Below are positions 45,291 to 57,800 of a DNA stretch of 64,000 bases, piece by piece. A program made the translations under genes and the position numbers. Within the stretch, counting starts at the first letter, position 1. Each line of letters starts with the position of its first letter. The DNA lies in contig NC_134455.1 in assembly GCF_047948215.1 (NCBI RefSeq), positions 153,556,575 through 153,620,574 of the forward strand, in the 5' to 3' direction. The notes under the pieces were generated by a model, which saw nothing but the letters and a program-made list of their open reading frames with translations, searched no databases and was not told where the DNA came from. This stretch comes from Lycorma delicatula. Lineage: Eukaryota; Arthropoda; Insecta; Hemiptera; Fulgoridae.

Positions 45291-47098
45291 GTAGGCCTAT
45301 TTTATACAATTTAAGTGAACGCTTTTTTGTACTCCTCATGCCTCAAAACGTAATGAGAATTCAATTTCTCCCCCAATCATACCGTGTGATCGAAAAAAAT
45401 TCCGTACTTTTCTTCGAAAAGACGGTAAAAAGAAAATCTGAAAAGTTATACAGAATTAATGTATAAGTGTATACCATTCAAGAAATTTATAACCAATAAT
45501 AATTCCCTAAAGGAATAAAGGATTGCTAGGAGAGGTTGGGAATAACGTAGAAAAAACTGAATCGAATACATACAATAACGACGCATATTAAATATAAGCA
45601 ATTGAAACTATATTCGTACATACGGAAGAAAAACGGAAAATTGTACATGTTTCTAAATGTATTTCACAGGCTAAAATCCACAGATCTCAGGCCAATAAAT
45701 TTTATATAACCGATGGAATCGTATTGAAGAACAGTGTATTCTATCGGCAGGGAATTTACGTAATTAACTAAAGAGCTTTAGACTCATATGGAAGCTTTCT
45801 TTCAATTTTCTGTTTAAGCGATAAATTATAGATATAATTTCTTTTTAAAATTAAAGGTAAATGGAATTTCAAACAAATACTGTTTTAATAACTAAGTCAT
45901 TCAATTATAAATCCTTTTGATGTAATGTAAAACTAGTCAGAATATTGAATGTTATATATGTATATATATTTTTAATGTGTAATCTTATTTCATTTAAAAG
46001 AATCACAATTGATTTGAAAATAAATTGTTTTAATAGAAAAAAATAAAATTATTCCATATTTAATGTAGCCGATAAAAGTATATGTATAAATCAAAAGCAT
46101 TATGCCACAACTAATAGAAACATTTCAAAACAATTTTACGTTTACTTAAATAACTTATAGAATCACAGAAATAGTTGTCAATCAATCCGTCTTTTGTGTG
46201 ATCCAAGCCGAATTTGTTGTATGATCTGGGTCCACAAGTTTATTACACTAATTTTTGTAAAATTTTAAACTAACATATGAACATATGTTAGTAACTAACA
46301 TATGAACATATGTTAGTAACTAACATATGCTTTTTAAGTATTAATAATGTTGGAACGTATGATTTCTCTTTACACAAAAAGAACACGATTTCTAGCATCT
46401 TTTAGTAGTAATTATCAGCACTAGAAATTACAGCATAATGATTTGCACGAATACAAAGAATTAGACGTCAAAGATGGTAAAATACATCACTGACCTTTCC
46501 AAGCATTCGCATCACAGTAGAGTTTATTTGCCTTCACCCAGCGATAAATTTGAAATTAACATCTTTTCGACCTCACTTAATTATTTATTTTTTATAACAA
46601 AAAAGCAATTACACTAATTTGGTTAATATATTATAGTAAAAATTTATAAAAATTAATACAAACTCAAATGTGGGCTGAGAAACGTTTTTTTTAGATAATC
46701 ATAAAATTTATTAAAAACAAACTTCAAGACAATATTTTGGGCATTTTGTAAAAAAAAAAAAATAATTTTTAAAGATCATTTAAATAATTAAACCTCTATT
46801 CCTGTGATAAGAATGGTATAATATTTCCACCCACAAATGCCTAATTTTGGAAAAATAATTTAAAAATATTTAGTAAATTTTCTAGGTTAAAACAGAAATA
46901 GTACGGAAAAAATAATATAATTCTAATTATTATTATTAGGTTTTATTATTCGTAATGTTCTGATAAGATACCAAAAAATTACTCCCCATCATAAAAGCTA
47001 ATTTAGAAAAAAACAATAAAAACGTTAAATCCAATAGATTGGAATAATAATATATTAATAGAACTATTTGTATTACTCCTAATCCATAGTCAATTCTA
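45291..47098. other. AT-rich sequence with a short palindromic array
   Basis: Apart from the 25-bp palindromic array at 46271-46329 nothing was recognised. Confidence 0.4.
46271..46329. repeat. tandem array of a self-complementary 25-bp unit
   Basis: TAACATATGAACATATGTTAGTAAC occurs twice in tandem (46271-46295, 46296-46320) plus nine bases of a third. Each unit contains CTAACATATG-AA-CATATGTTAG, a 10-bp inverted repeat. Confidence 0.9.
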
Positions 47099-47234
47099 CA
47101 AAGTGGACCAAATAAAACCGGCCCCAGGCACTAAAGATGAAAAAAAAAATGAAGATAAAATGAAAAGCAAAAAGTAATATTAAATTACTTACATTTATTG
47201 ATCTCGATTATAGTGCTTTTGGACAAAGAAATGT

Positions 47235-49420
47235 TTACAATGCTGCAATGTAATTTTGAAGCCTCTGTTCAAAATGCTTACCACCAGCCGCTATACAAAG
47301 TACAACGTGGCGAATCATGTTCAGAAAAACTCTCTGCAATTCTCCAACTGGAATCCTGGCACCATTCGGTCGCCCTAAAGTATAAGACCGAATGTCCGTG
47401 ACGCAAACGGCTACTGTGCCTCCAAACGGTTTAGCGACCAATATATTAATTAGCTCCTAGAGCTTACCTAACTGCATGAGCGGAATAAGCGTGATGCCCT
47501 ACACCACGCTTACGTATCCCACCGCTTACTAGTCATATATTACTAAAATTGGTAAGCGCACCCTGTCTACATACTAGAATATATGACTTGTCAATAAATC
47601 AAAATTTATTCTATCAAGGACAGTAATTCAATTCGCTGCCACGCCTAGGTTGCTGAATGCCAGCAAGTAGCTGTCCACCATATTACAGTGCGTGGAGCTA
47701 TATTTGACCGATAGCCAGCCATTTCTCGAGGTAGCTTCCTACAGCAAGCGGTAGGAGTTTTATATTCCTTAAACTACTGATGCCGGTTAAACAAAGCAAC
47801 AGCATTAAGGAACTCCCACAAATGTCCAAAAATGCGGCTTTCGCCACACCGACTCGCCGCTTGTGAGTGGCCAATTTTCCTTTTGACCTCTAAGTTTTAG
47901 GGTGGCCCGGTATCTGGCCCCCCCAAGAGCAGGGCAGTCAAACATCAGGTGTTCATTTGACTGGACCTCCCCCCAGACTCACAGCTCATCAGCTGCCAGG
48001 CGGAACCGAAACAGATATTGGTTCAAATTAACATGGTTGGTGAGCACCTGGGCACCCGTTGCCCTTAAAAACGACCTCGAGGCATATCATCCCCCCAGAT
48101 CCCTTATAAACTTGTATAGGGATCTTCCTTTAGTCGTGGTGTCCCATTCCAGCTGCCATGCTTCCATCGCGAGGCTGTGCAGCCACTTCCGCAGGCAGGA
48201 GATGGGCAACTGAACGAAATTTAGATCCGGTGCATTGTGATCACCGTTCCGTTTCACCACTACATCGTTTGGGAGAGCCTTCCCCAATACGGTGGTAGCC
48301 TCGTAGGAGATTTTTTTAAAAACACCAGTGCATACAATTAAGGCTCTGCGCTGGGCACTCCTTAAATTTTGAACAAGTGCTCTATTCATATCCAATCTTG
48401 CACCCAAACGGGCGCCGCGTAAGAGATTATGCTTTCGAAGACACCTCGGTACACCATGTACATTTGACGGCCAGACAACCAATAGTCCTTCCGAGTAACC
48501 CTCCTAAGTTTGTGCATCACTGAGACGGTGTCCGCCGCTACTTGCCTAATGCGGTTGCTAAACAGTAATTTTTCATCAAACTAAACACCTAGATATTTAT
48601 GAACTCTCACTCGGCTGATTACACAGCCTTTATACTTAATGTGGAGGGTAGCCCCACATTCAATCTCTTGACGTATGTTGTCTTTCATCTCTTCCAACGT
48701 CCATGGGTTGTTCTTGTAGACTATCCCTTTCAGATAAGCCCAGAGCTAAAAATCGCATGACGATAAGTCTGGAGATTGGGGTGGGCGCAAGTCCTTACAG
48801 ATTGTTTTATCCTTCGTGAAATTTCGTAAGATTCGAGTGAGAGACCGATCAGAAGTGTGGGAAGTCGCTCCGTCTTATTAGAAGTATCCATAAGAAAGTT
48901 CTGGATTCAAGTTATGCGTAGATTCTTCGTACAGTCGTAAATAGACGTCAGTATTAACAGTTTCCTCAAAAAATATAGCCGATGACCCGGCTTCAAGAAA
49001 CTGCACATCAAAAACAAATTTTTAAATCATGGAGTGGTTTCTGATGGGTTTTATGTAACCCAGTGCCTCGTATTTTGAGAATTAACGTAGCCTAATAAAT
49101 GGAACCATGAAGAGAAAAGGATTAAGTAATCCTTCGCTAATATTCTGTAAGAGTCCCTATCAGTAATTTACTCGTTTACCCTTATCATATTGTTTTTATT
49201 CATACACAACACTCACACGACAGGCTTTCATTTGTAAACCGTGAAGTATACGCTGACACGATATTTGAGAAACTACTGTTTGTTAGGTTAATGTGTTGAC
49301 TTGTGAGGACACCTTTCAATATGATTGGTTATGTCAGCGGCAACTTCCGGAGTTCGAACAGCTGGTTGTTTCAGTCTCTTCGCGTTGGTAACAGACCCGA
49401 CTGTTCGTCACGTTTTCACT
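47235..49420 (-). pseudogene. IS630/Tc1-type transposase pseudogene (two parts)
   Basis: Same broad family as the transposase at 27.7 kb: an N-terminal piece (TVTNAKRLKQPAVRTPEVAA near 49.35 kb), a PQSPDLSSCDF block with the catalytic Asp, and a C-terminal LQRVFLNMIRHVVLCIAAGG KHFEQ. Several stops and shifts are present in the N-terminal two thirds. The C-terminal piece is separated by the retrotransposon fragment between about 47.36 and 48.67 kb. Confidence 0.75.
47360..48668 (-). mobile_element. 5'-truncated R1-type non-LTR retrotransposon inside the Tc1/mariner element
   Basis: On the minus strand, from 48.66 kb downward: the RT thumb region (VISRVRVHKYLGV, then FDEKLLFSNRIRQVAADTVS), LRRVTRKDYWLSGRQMYMVY, FESIISYAAPVW, LRSAQRRALIVCTGVF and, near 47.95 kb, EHLMFDCPALGGARYRAT from a C-terminal zinc-knuckle region. 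No endonuclease or polymerase palm is present, so it is 5' truncated as usual for target-primed reverse transcription. Exact junctions and a target duplication could not be fixed by eye. Frameshifts are present. Confidence 0.78.
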
Positions 49421-49696
49421 AAATCTTGAACTGGATTTTGCAAGAACATTACTTCTAGGATACATCCCCAGAAACCTTTCACGAACCAAAACGTTGTGCG
49501 ACCATAATTTTACACAATGAAAAATCGTTACTCAATTGAATACACCATGACGCACAAACACTACAGACTCACTGAACGGAAGGGTAAAGGCTTTTAAGTG
49601 AGTCAATAACATTCAACTAATACGCATGCGCGACAAACAACTGTGATACTGCTAACTACTCAGACGGCTGAAACCGGTTTTATATGGTCCACCCGG

Positions 49697-50264
49697 TACT
49701 TTAATAACTACTTTAATCGAGAAGAAAAAACAAAACAAGTTATAACAGAAAAAGTTAAAAGAACTTATATAAACTAATTTTTTATAGGCAGGAAAGTGTT
49801 TTATGGAGATATTTTTTCCAAAATTTTTTTTAATTTCTAATATTTTAAAATGAATTTACACCCACATCTACATAAATCTTTTATTAAATACAATCCTCTT
49901 CCAAATGTAGAACCATATTAATTTACTCTACAGCCCCTCGTTTGATTTTTTTCAACAACCTATTCGAATTAATGCCTCATAAATAAAAATCATTGCAGCA
50001 ATTTTATTTAAAAAAAAAAAACATATTAATTAATCTGGATACATACAATAAAATAAGTGTGCCCACACGCATATAGTTTTCTTTTTGAATGCAGTTTTTT
50101 CAGTGGTTAATTGTTATCCGATTCAAAAAATACGGTTATCATTATGGGCAAAATTTGCTGCCATTACTACATTTTTTTAAGTACGATTAGCCAAAATATA
50201 ATCTTACTATATAACTATTTATTCATATAAGTATGAATTTATTTATACGTACTATTTATTCATG

Positions 50265-50299
<35 letters not shown>

Positions 50300-50650
50300 A
50301 ATAAATAAATTTACAGCAGAAAAATTATTTTTGGTAATTTGATCAAGTAATGGCAAATTCGTTTAACTTCTCAAATGTGTAGAAACATAAAATCGTTTAA
50401 TTTTCACGTTGCGTAATTTATATCGTTGACTCCACGTCATATATCAATAACGAAGAATATTAGGTTAACAGATAATGTTCAATAGCGGAGAAATATGCAA
50501 AATTTAGCGTGATTTTCCAGCGTGTTATGTGCGGCTTACAATTTAACTAAGATTGTAGATTTCTTAGGTACATGGTAATTTTAATTATTAGGGAGTACCA
50601 GATGCAGTACAATTTTCGGCAATAATACAATCATCGTTTTGTTTCTATTA
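49697..50650. other. AT-rich sequence with AT microsatellite
   Basis: An (AT)n tract at 50266-50297; otherwise nothing recognised. Confidence 0.5.
50266..50297. repeat. AT microsatellite
   Basis: About 32 bp of AT dinucleotides. Confidence 0.9.
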
Positions 50651-50903
50651 GTCCAGGTACCAATTGGAAATTTCGTGGGTATATCTACTTCTGTTCTTCC
50701 TGCTTCATGGAAATAGTTTATATTTTATTATCTGGTCAGGTTCAAAAGGGTCTAACTATAACCGGGCTACAGGAGTTAAAATTGCGCGAAAAAAAGATTT
50801 TCCTAACAAGAAAGTAGACTATTATTATGACCACAATAGGGATGGTCAGGATAGGCCTAGGGTTATTCCATACGGGAATATTGCCTCCTTGTTATTATAG
50901 ATA
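50651..50903 (+). CDS. candidate terminal exon, unrecognised
   Basis: Open from an acceptor-like TTTCTATTAG at 50641-50650 to TAG at 50901-50903. It reads SRYQLEISWVYLLLFFLLHG, NSLYFIIW (one hydrophobic segment), then a polar, basic tail KGSNYNRATGVKIARKKDF and KKVDYYYDHNRDGQDRPRVI. No ATG starts the frame, so as a gene it would be the last exon of a protein with a membrane segment and a tail of about 45 residues. Composition is better balanced than other short frames nearby. No family is recognised and chance is possible. Confidence 0.25.
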
Positions 50904-53504
50904 CCAATCCATTATATCTTAGAAAAACATAAAAAATTAAAAGTTCTTAACATTTTAAATAAATAGATAAAAACTGCGTTTTAGTGTCTAATGTGTTAAT
51001 CTATCTGAAGAAAACAGATTGACCGAATTAAATTCCATTTGTTATTAAAGAATATGGAGTATATATTTCAGAAAAATTATTAGGCGCATAAAAATTATAG
51101 ATTATAGATTAATTACTATTTCTAATGAATTTTCAAATATTTTTGCGGTTTAATTTTATTGGTAGGTGTTAAAAACTTTCTTTCCACGTAAATGTGATGT
51201 ATTTTTCGTTACTTTAGAAATAATTTTTTACGTCATGGCCGTAAGTTTATAATAATTCTCTTACAACGAAAAACAAAAACGGGTACGTAGCTTCATAAAA
51301 AAAGAAGCCCATCTACTTTTACTAAAAAGATTTTGAAAATTAATGATTACAAAGGAATTATTTGGTATAATTAGATAAATAATTAGAAACCATAATTTAT
51401 TTAGAAAATGTTATCATTAAAATAAAAGTAGTAATTACACGTACTTGACCATATTATGCTATTAAATATTTTACGGATGAACAAATCTTTTGGTATCATT
51501 TTTTTTTTTTTTTTACCTAATTACAACTCAATTATGTTGACGTTCATGAAAAAATATGATTTACTGTAACCTTCTACAAAAATGTTAATTTTAAAATAAA
51601 ACCTTTCACCATAGAATTAAATGTGAATGTAGTTAAAATAATTGCAATGTTATAAATCTGCAAAAATGTTTTTGTAATAATTTCTCTAAAAAATTACTTA
51701 AACATAATACGACATTAATTTTCCCAAATTCTCATAAATACTGTAACAAAAGTATATAATTAAAATATATGGGTAAGAAAATACATAAACAAGATGGCAT
51801 TAAAAAATCAAACATTTCATAATTTGAACAGTCAATTCAGAGTTTTTTTTCACCGTATACACGCTTTGAAGCTTGTTCAAGGGAATATGGAATAGAAATT
51901 TTGCCTGACCGGTATTCGAAACCGGGACTTCCGGATGAATGGCCGAGACGCAGTTCGTTATTAAATTTCTTCACAAAGTATAACTGTTGTATGAAATTAA
52001 CATCATCACACATTTCATGACGGCTGCAAGTCGGTACATTAGTTATTACTTAAATAAAAAACTCGCTTAAGAAATCGTTTTTCTTAAATAAAAATTCTGT
52101 TATAAAAATATTGAGGGACTATTTCATTAAATATGCAATTGCAGATGAGTTTTAAGCGTAACAATTGGCATCATAATAATGGGAAAAATTAAGTGTGATC
52201 TAATTTACATTCCCTAACAATATTTCTGTTACCTATGAAATTAAAACTTTTCTTCAATTAAATGGAAAAAAAACTTAGAAAAGTATTAAAAGATAAAAAA
52301 TACTTACAAAAGTAAACTTTAACTAATTTTTCACTTTATAACGATACCGTGACTTTACAACCAGCTGAAATGCAAAAAAGATAATAATAAAAAACCTATC
52401 TATATAATAACTCAATTCTGTTTCATGGTCCTAGTCCAATTTGGAAAATTCCGACCAAAGCACTACATTGACGGATATTTTTTCATTATACAAAAGCTAT
52501 TTTGAAAGATTATTTCTAAAAAATTTTTTGTTCATTTTTAAAAGTTGAATAAGAAAAAAATAAATAAACACGATTAAACATACTGCATCACAGAGAGCAA
52601 CATACAGTAACTTACTTGAAAATGATTGGCAGACCGTACTCTTATAAGTAGTTATTCACAACAGCACCTATGAAGTCTGTATTATTATTTGATTATTAAA
52701 GAACGTTTCTTCCTCTGTAGCACTTAATGCAGTAATTATTTTTTTAAAAGAGCTTTTTTGACAAATATCACACATTCCCCCCCGCAGTTATTTATGATAA
52801 CCTCTCAATAATACTTTGTTTAAGGTTAACAAAACGAGCATATATATATAAAATTAATATTTTAATATATACATAATAAGAAAAAAAACATTCCTTATCG
52901 AAATATGTATTACTTGAAAAATAAATAATCGGAAAACTCTTTTTAAAAAAACACCAAAAAATGGAGATAAAAATAGAAAATAAAAAAACTTTTATTTCAT
53001 AATAAAATAAAAGAACATACTTGAAGTTATACAACTTTTTTGGGTGTACATGGGCGTAAAGTGGTATTAAATTAAAAGGTAGTCAAAAAAGGTAGGTAGT
53101 TATATTTAATTTTTCAACAGTATTTTTTTTTTAAATCTTAGTTAATGTAATCACACTGATTGGCGGAAAACTTTATATTTAAACTTTTTATATTTACATT
53201 TTGAAATTATTCTGTGCTAATTTTCTCATACATCCCTAATTATAATCTAATTGTTTATTCACATTAAGCTATATGAGCTAAATTAGGTAATCCTAAAGTT
53301 TAAACAGTTTTGGGTTTACCATCATGTAAAAATAACAAATAGAAAGTCTAACAACACATTCAATACGGGATTGTATTTAGTGGTTGTAATAATGTTTGAA
53401 TAATAAAAACTGAAAACAAAATTGTAATACGTTCCTGGTAATGATTTTTCATTTTTATATAGTGGAAAAATAATGATACATGAAAGTAAACCAAAAACAT
53501 TTTA
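50904..53504. other. AT-rich sequence, SINE head only
   Basis: Apart from the SINE head at 51885-51965 no feature was recognised. Confidence 0.4.
51885..51965 (-). repeat. tRNA-derived SINE head (family 1)
   Basis: The minus strand reads ACTGCGTCTCGGCCATTCAT, CCGGAAGTCCC, the B box GGTTTCGAATACC and GGTCAGGCAAAATTT. It retains CpGs lost in the copies at 15.3 and 23.7 kb, and its GGTCAGGCA junction matches the start of the 16.56-kb copy. Confidence 0.7.
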
Positions 53505-54070
53505 AAAAATTAAAAAAAAAGATATTTTTAATCTTTGATCCGCTCCCTCACCCGCAATACCCCCCCGAAAGGTTTTTTTAGGGCTACTTCCACTACTACT
53601 ATGCATGCCTAGGAAGACATAAAAAAGATATACAACAAATAAAAATATAGCTTTTTTCAATTTTTGGGGAGGGGAAATTTGGGGCAAGTTTTTTAAAAAA
53701 GTAGTAAGATAAGCATGCAAGCATATAGTGAGCTTAATATAAAGTGGGTTATATTAGAAAAATTTTGAGAAATTTGACTCCAAGAAACTGTTTACCCCAC
53801 CTCCTGGAGGTACTCACCCCAAAAGTTTACCAACAAATTTCCCCATACTCAAGAATCTCTAAAAGATTTCATCAAATCAGTTTATTCATCTAAAATTATT
53901 AAGCTTCAAACCGCCAACACACGTATGTACATATTTTATACGTATATACGTAACTTTATATGTACGTACGAACATTACGCTCCATTTTCTTTGTTTTTTG
54001 GGATCCCTGGGTCATGAAACGAAAATCCTATATCCCATTTTTTGACCGACTACCATACTTTCCGTACTTT
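53505..54070 (+). repeat. dispersed repeat, copy 1 (about 560 bp)
   Basis: Ordered matches to 63.20-63.72 kb in the same orientation: TTTTTCAATTTTTGGGGAGG, GGCAAGTTTTTTAAAAAAG, TAAGATAAGCATGCAAGCAT, AGCTTAATAT, CCTGGAGGTACTCACCCCAA, CGCCAACACAC, ATGTACGTACGAAC, TTTGTTTTTTG, GGGTCATGAA. Non-coding; class unknown. Confidence 0.7.
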
Positions 54071-54369
54071 CCAAACTGTTAGTTTGAGAACTAATAATGA
54101 AAGTACGGCGAAAAATGTAATAAATTATAAATAGTAATCTTACGTTAATCTTAATAATACATTCAAGGAACATACTGTATGATATTAATTTACTGTGTAA
54201 TTTTAAACAAATGATCAAACTTACATAAAAAGTAGTTCTTCAAAACTGAATATATAATAATCGGGTAATTTTTATTTTTCAATATTTTAATTACAGACAT
54301 AAAGATGTAGATAATTGGTACAACACGTTTTTAGTAACGTTTGTGATTTGTAACAGTAATAGAAAAAAA

Positions 54370-54835
54370 AATTCCCAAGAAAACAACAGAAGGATACAGA
54401 TTGAAATCTATCCAAGAACTTTATGAAGAAATATAAGATATGGAAAAGGCGATAAGAAGAAGGAAACTGAGATTCCTAAGGCATGTACAGAGAACGGACG
54501 AAGAGAGACTATATAAATATTCATTAAAGTCGGGGAACAAAAGACAATCACGGTTACCTATAGCAAATGAAGAAATAATTTCAGAACCTAGGAATCCAAG
54601 AACAGGGAATGAAAGATAGAAAGCTATTCAGACATAAAATACACGAAGTTGAGTTTGAAACGGTGAAGAAGGAAAGAATCACACGTAAGTGAAATGAAAG
54701 AGAGAAAAACCAAAGTGAATCGGAAGAGAGAAAGACCGAACACGCGGAAAATATGAAAGCATATTGGAAGAAAAGAAAAAAAACAGAAGGGATCATAATT
54801 GCGTGGTCTACAGTAGACCTAACCGAACAAAATTA
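54370..54835 (+). pseudogene. non-LTR retrotransposon ORF2, C-terminal relic
   Basis: The plus strand reads AIRRRKLRFLRHVQRTDEER, LYKYSLKSGNKRQSR, later shifted SEREKPKHAENMKAYWKKRK-type text ending in KKTEG. The 'IRRR-LRF-GH--RM----L--' block and the closing 'ER-K-YWKKRK' are, from memory, the tail of a common insect non-LTR ORF2 lying after the RT domain. Stops and shifts are frequent. It is not the same family as the R1-clade elements at 29.4 and 47.4 kb. Confidence 0.5.
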
Positions 54836-57800
54836 CAATTATTTGTTTGTTAAATCAATAAATACATTTCCATGTAATCGATATTTCAGCAAATATTTGA
54901 CTACCAAACAGACCTCAATAGTTCAGTTTAACAATAAACATACTTCCTTTTACGAAGGTACGCAAATACAGTAAAATCTTTCCTCCCGGATAAATCCTTA
55001 ACACACGGGAAGTTTCTATCGTACCATGGAATTTTCTACATTTTATTCTTTACTTTTCCCAACCATATACCTACACTCTTGTTCGGACTCAAACGCTAAA
55101 CAATTAGGAGATCTTATGTCACTAACCTTCCCGTTCGGACAATAAAATACTTTATCCGTTGTATTATTATTAACGTTAATGTTTCAACATTACAGAACAA
55201 ATAAAAATTTACTTGCAGTTTAATAATTAGTTTTACTTTTGCGGGAGTAATAAATGGACCACAAATATCTGTATTTTGAATTATAACTAATTAGTTTATC
55301 TACAGGCATAGTGTTGCACTTAATGCGGTGGAAATTAAAAACATCCAATTAAGGAGATTTTTTTTAATTTCAATTTTTTTTTTCAAGACAAGTATTTTAT
55401 TGTACAACAGAATGTTTTAATTAATGTTTTATTATCTTCTAGAATGCTGTACGTTATTTTATTTTCTATATACAACTATTTTATTTCCAGGAAATGGCCT
55501 ATTTTGCACGGAAAACAATTAGTACGGGTCTGATTGGAAATAAAAGAGATAATTTTGTAATGCAGAAGACGTTTTAGTTTACTTAAAAAATAAATCATCC
55601 AGTTCATTGCAGTAGAATTATATTTTCGTTGTGCCACTAACATAGTTTCGCTGAAATTTTAAATAGTTCACAATAATCTAAGCACTGTATTTTCAAAAAT
55701 TAGACCAATTATAACTAAGAATTTAAAAGTTGTATATACAAATTATTATATTTTTTTAAAGGAAATAATAAGATAAATTAATTATTAGAGTTGTATGCAC
55801 AAAGGTTTTTTTTGTTAGTTCATTTTTTATGCCGATCAAGTTGTATATCTTATTTTTGCTCGAACTGCATTTAATTTTAACTAAGAGAGTATTTATTTAA
55901 GCAGGTATTTCCACTTCGTTTATATTCCCCACATGGGCAATACTTACCTCATAATGAATGTTTGAATAAGGAAGTTTTACAATAGTACAATAAAAACGTT
56001 TTATGAAAAATATCATAGTAGTAGAAGAATATCATTCAGAATAACAGCGGTTATTTGTAGTAATGTGGATGGGACGTAAAATGAAAATTTGGATGAACCG
56101 GGTTTATTAATTATTGACAAAAATAAGAAAAACTAAATGAGAAGCAATCTTGTTTTACTATAAAAATAGTTTACAAAAACGCATAAAATAACAAGAATAA
56201 ACATCGTAATTATTTTAAACAGTTTTAAAAATTAAGTGGAAGATGGTTTTATGTTCTACAAAACATATTTAAATCTTTTATATAATCATTTATCTATTTC
56301 TATTAAATATTAGGTCCGTTTTACGAATGCAACGTTTTAAAGATATCAACCAACGTCATTTAATCGGACGATTTATTAGATTAAGCTAAATTACTGCTTT
56401 TATCCGATAATTTACAGTGCAGTTGTGATTTAAAACAACAATACAGCCTACTAACGTTAAAAAAACCCATCTGATAAGATTCCATTGGGCGAAGCAGAAA
56501 AAATCGCGGGCGTAAAATGGACCTTTATCGTAATATTTTAACTACATCCTGCATCGTAAAATACTTGCTTACTAACATTATCTTGGCCACATTTTAATCC
56601 CTCCGTGTTTTAACTTAATTGACATTGAAAGAGTTTAAAAAAAAATTTACAACCCAGTATTGCGAAGTTTTTATTCTGTAATAATTTCACCACAAAATAC
56701 TATTAAAACCTTTTTTTCACAACCTGCTAAAAAAATGTCCCAATCAATCAATTCTTCTGATTTCCAGCGTTTTCTCTTCAATGTACATTGCAAATAGACG
56801 AGACGATTATTCGTCTTTCACGATTAACAGATTATCTATTTTACGCTATAGAAAAATATACGTTAAAAATTAATATTCTAAAATATATGAATACCAAAAT
56901 CATAGGGCTTTATTTAAAAAATCAGAATACTGTGAATTTCGTACTGAAAAGTTTTGTACTAAAGAATAATACGCAATTTAAAGTCACGCAAATGAAGCTG
57001 ATGAAGCAAAAGGTATTACTGTATGAGGAAAAAAGTATTAAACAATTTAATTTAAAGCTGCTAAATACGAAGACGATTAAAGGATAACATTAATTACGTA
57101 TTACGTAGGTCGTAAGAGATTTATAATATTAAATAAAATTTCGATACTTAGCAAAAATAAAATGTAAAAATTAACTTTAAAGAAAGGTGCTTTATTAAGA
57201 AAAGAATTTAAATAGAATTACCATAAATGTTAAAATAAATACGAAAAATATTGTTATTCAAACATCAAAATATAACACTTATATACATTTTCATCAATAC
57301 TTTAAAAATGTTTTTAAACATCTTTTTTATTTCACACATATTTGCCATTTTAAAAAAATAATTGAACACTTTTTAATTAATAACGTGTAAAATCTAGAAT
57401 AGTTTAAACAAGATAATATACATATTAGTCGACATCATGGTTATAAAACATTGTAGATAGTTTACTAATACGAACAAAAGTAACTAAATAGATCGCCTGG
57501 TAAAAAACAAACGGTTGTACTGTAGATCGCAACCATTAAAGATGTTCCCGTTTGCTAAGTAAGATTTATTTCATAAAAGAAAAAGTCCTTTCACTTCTGG
57601 AAACACCGGTGTTCTAAATAAGAATTTCACGTCCGAAAAGATGTTCACGAACCGCTGGCTGTTCCTTAAATCTAAAAATATTAGTTTTTTTACTCAAACA
57701 GAATTTCCTAATTATTTAATGCAAATTTCGTTTATTAGTAGATGGAATCTTCTTTTCATATATATTATTTTTGCAAGAGCATTCGACATATTAACATATT

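Larger units (their letters stand above)
47099..49696 (-). mobile_element. Tc1/mariner-superfamily element split by a retrotransposon
   Basis: TA-flanked ends: left CAAAGTGGACCAAATAAAAC CGG, reversed right CCGGGTGGACCATATAAAAC CGG. The minus strand encodes transposase pieces on both sides of a foreign block: TVNTDVYLRLYEES (near 48.94 kb), RPPQSPDLSSCDF-LWAYLKG (near 48.77 kb), NPWTLEEMKDNIRQEI (near 48.67-48.71 kb), then after the interruption IPVGELQRVFLNMIRHVVLC (near 47.3-47.36 kb). Without the block the element is about 1.3 kb, the expected size. Confidence 0.85.

Noticed and set aside
51885..51965. Possible tRNA gene on minus strand
   Set aside because: B box is good, but there is no complete cloverleaf, and the 3' side runs into SINE sequence.
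56788..57087. 99-codon open frame on the plus strand
   Set aside because: Starts with TTG, dominated by Lys, Asn, Leu and Ile as expected in AT-rich DNA; no motif or splice support.
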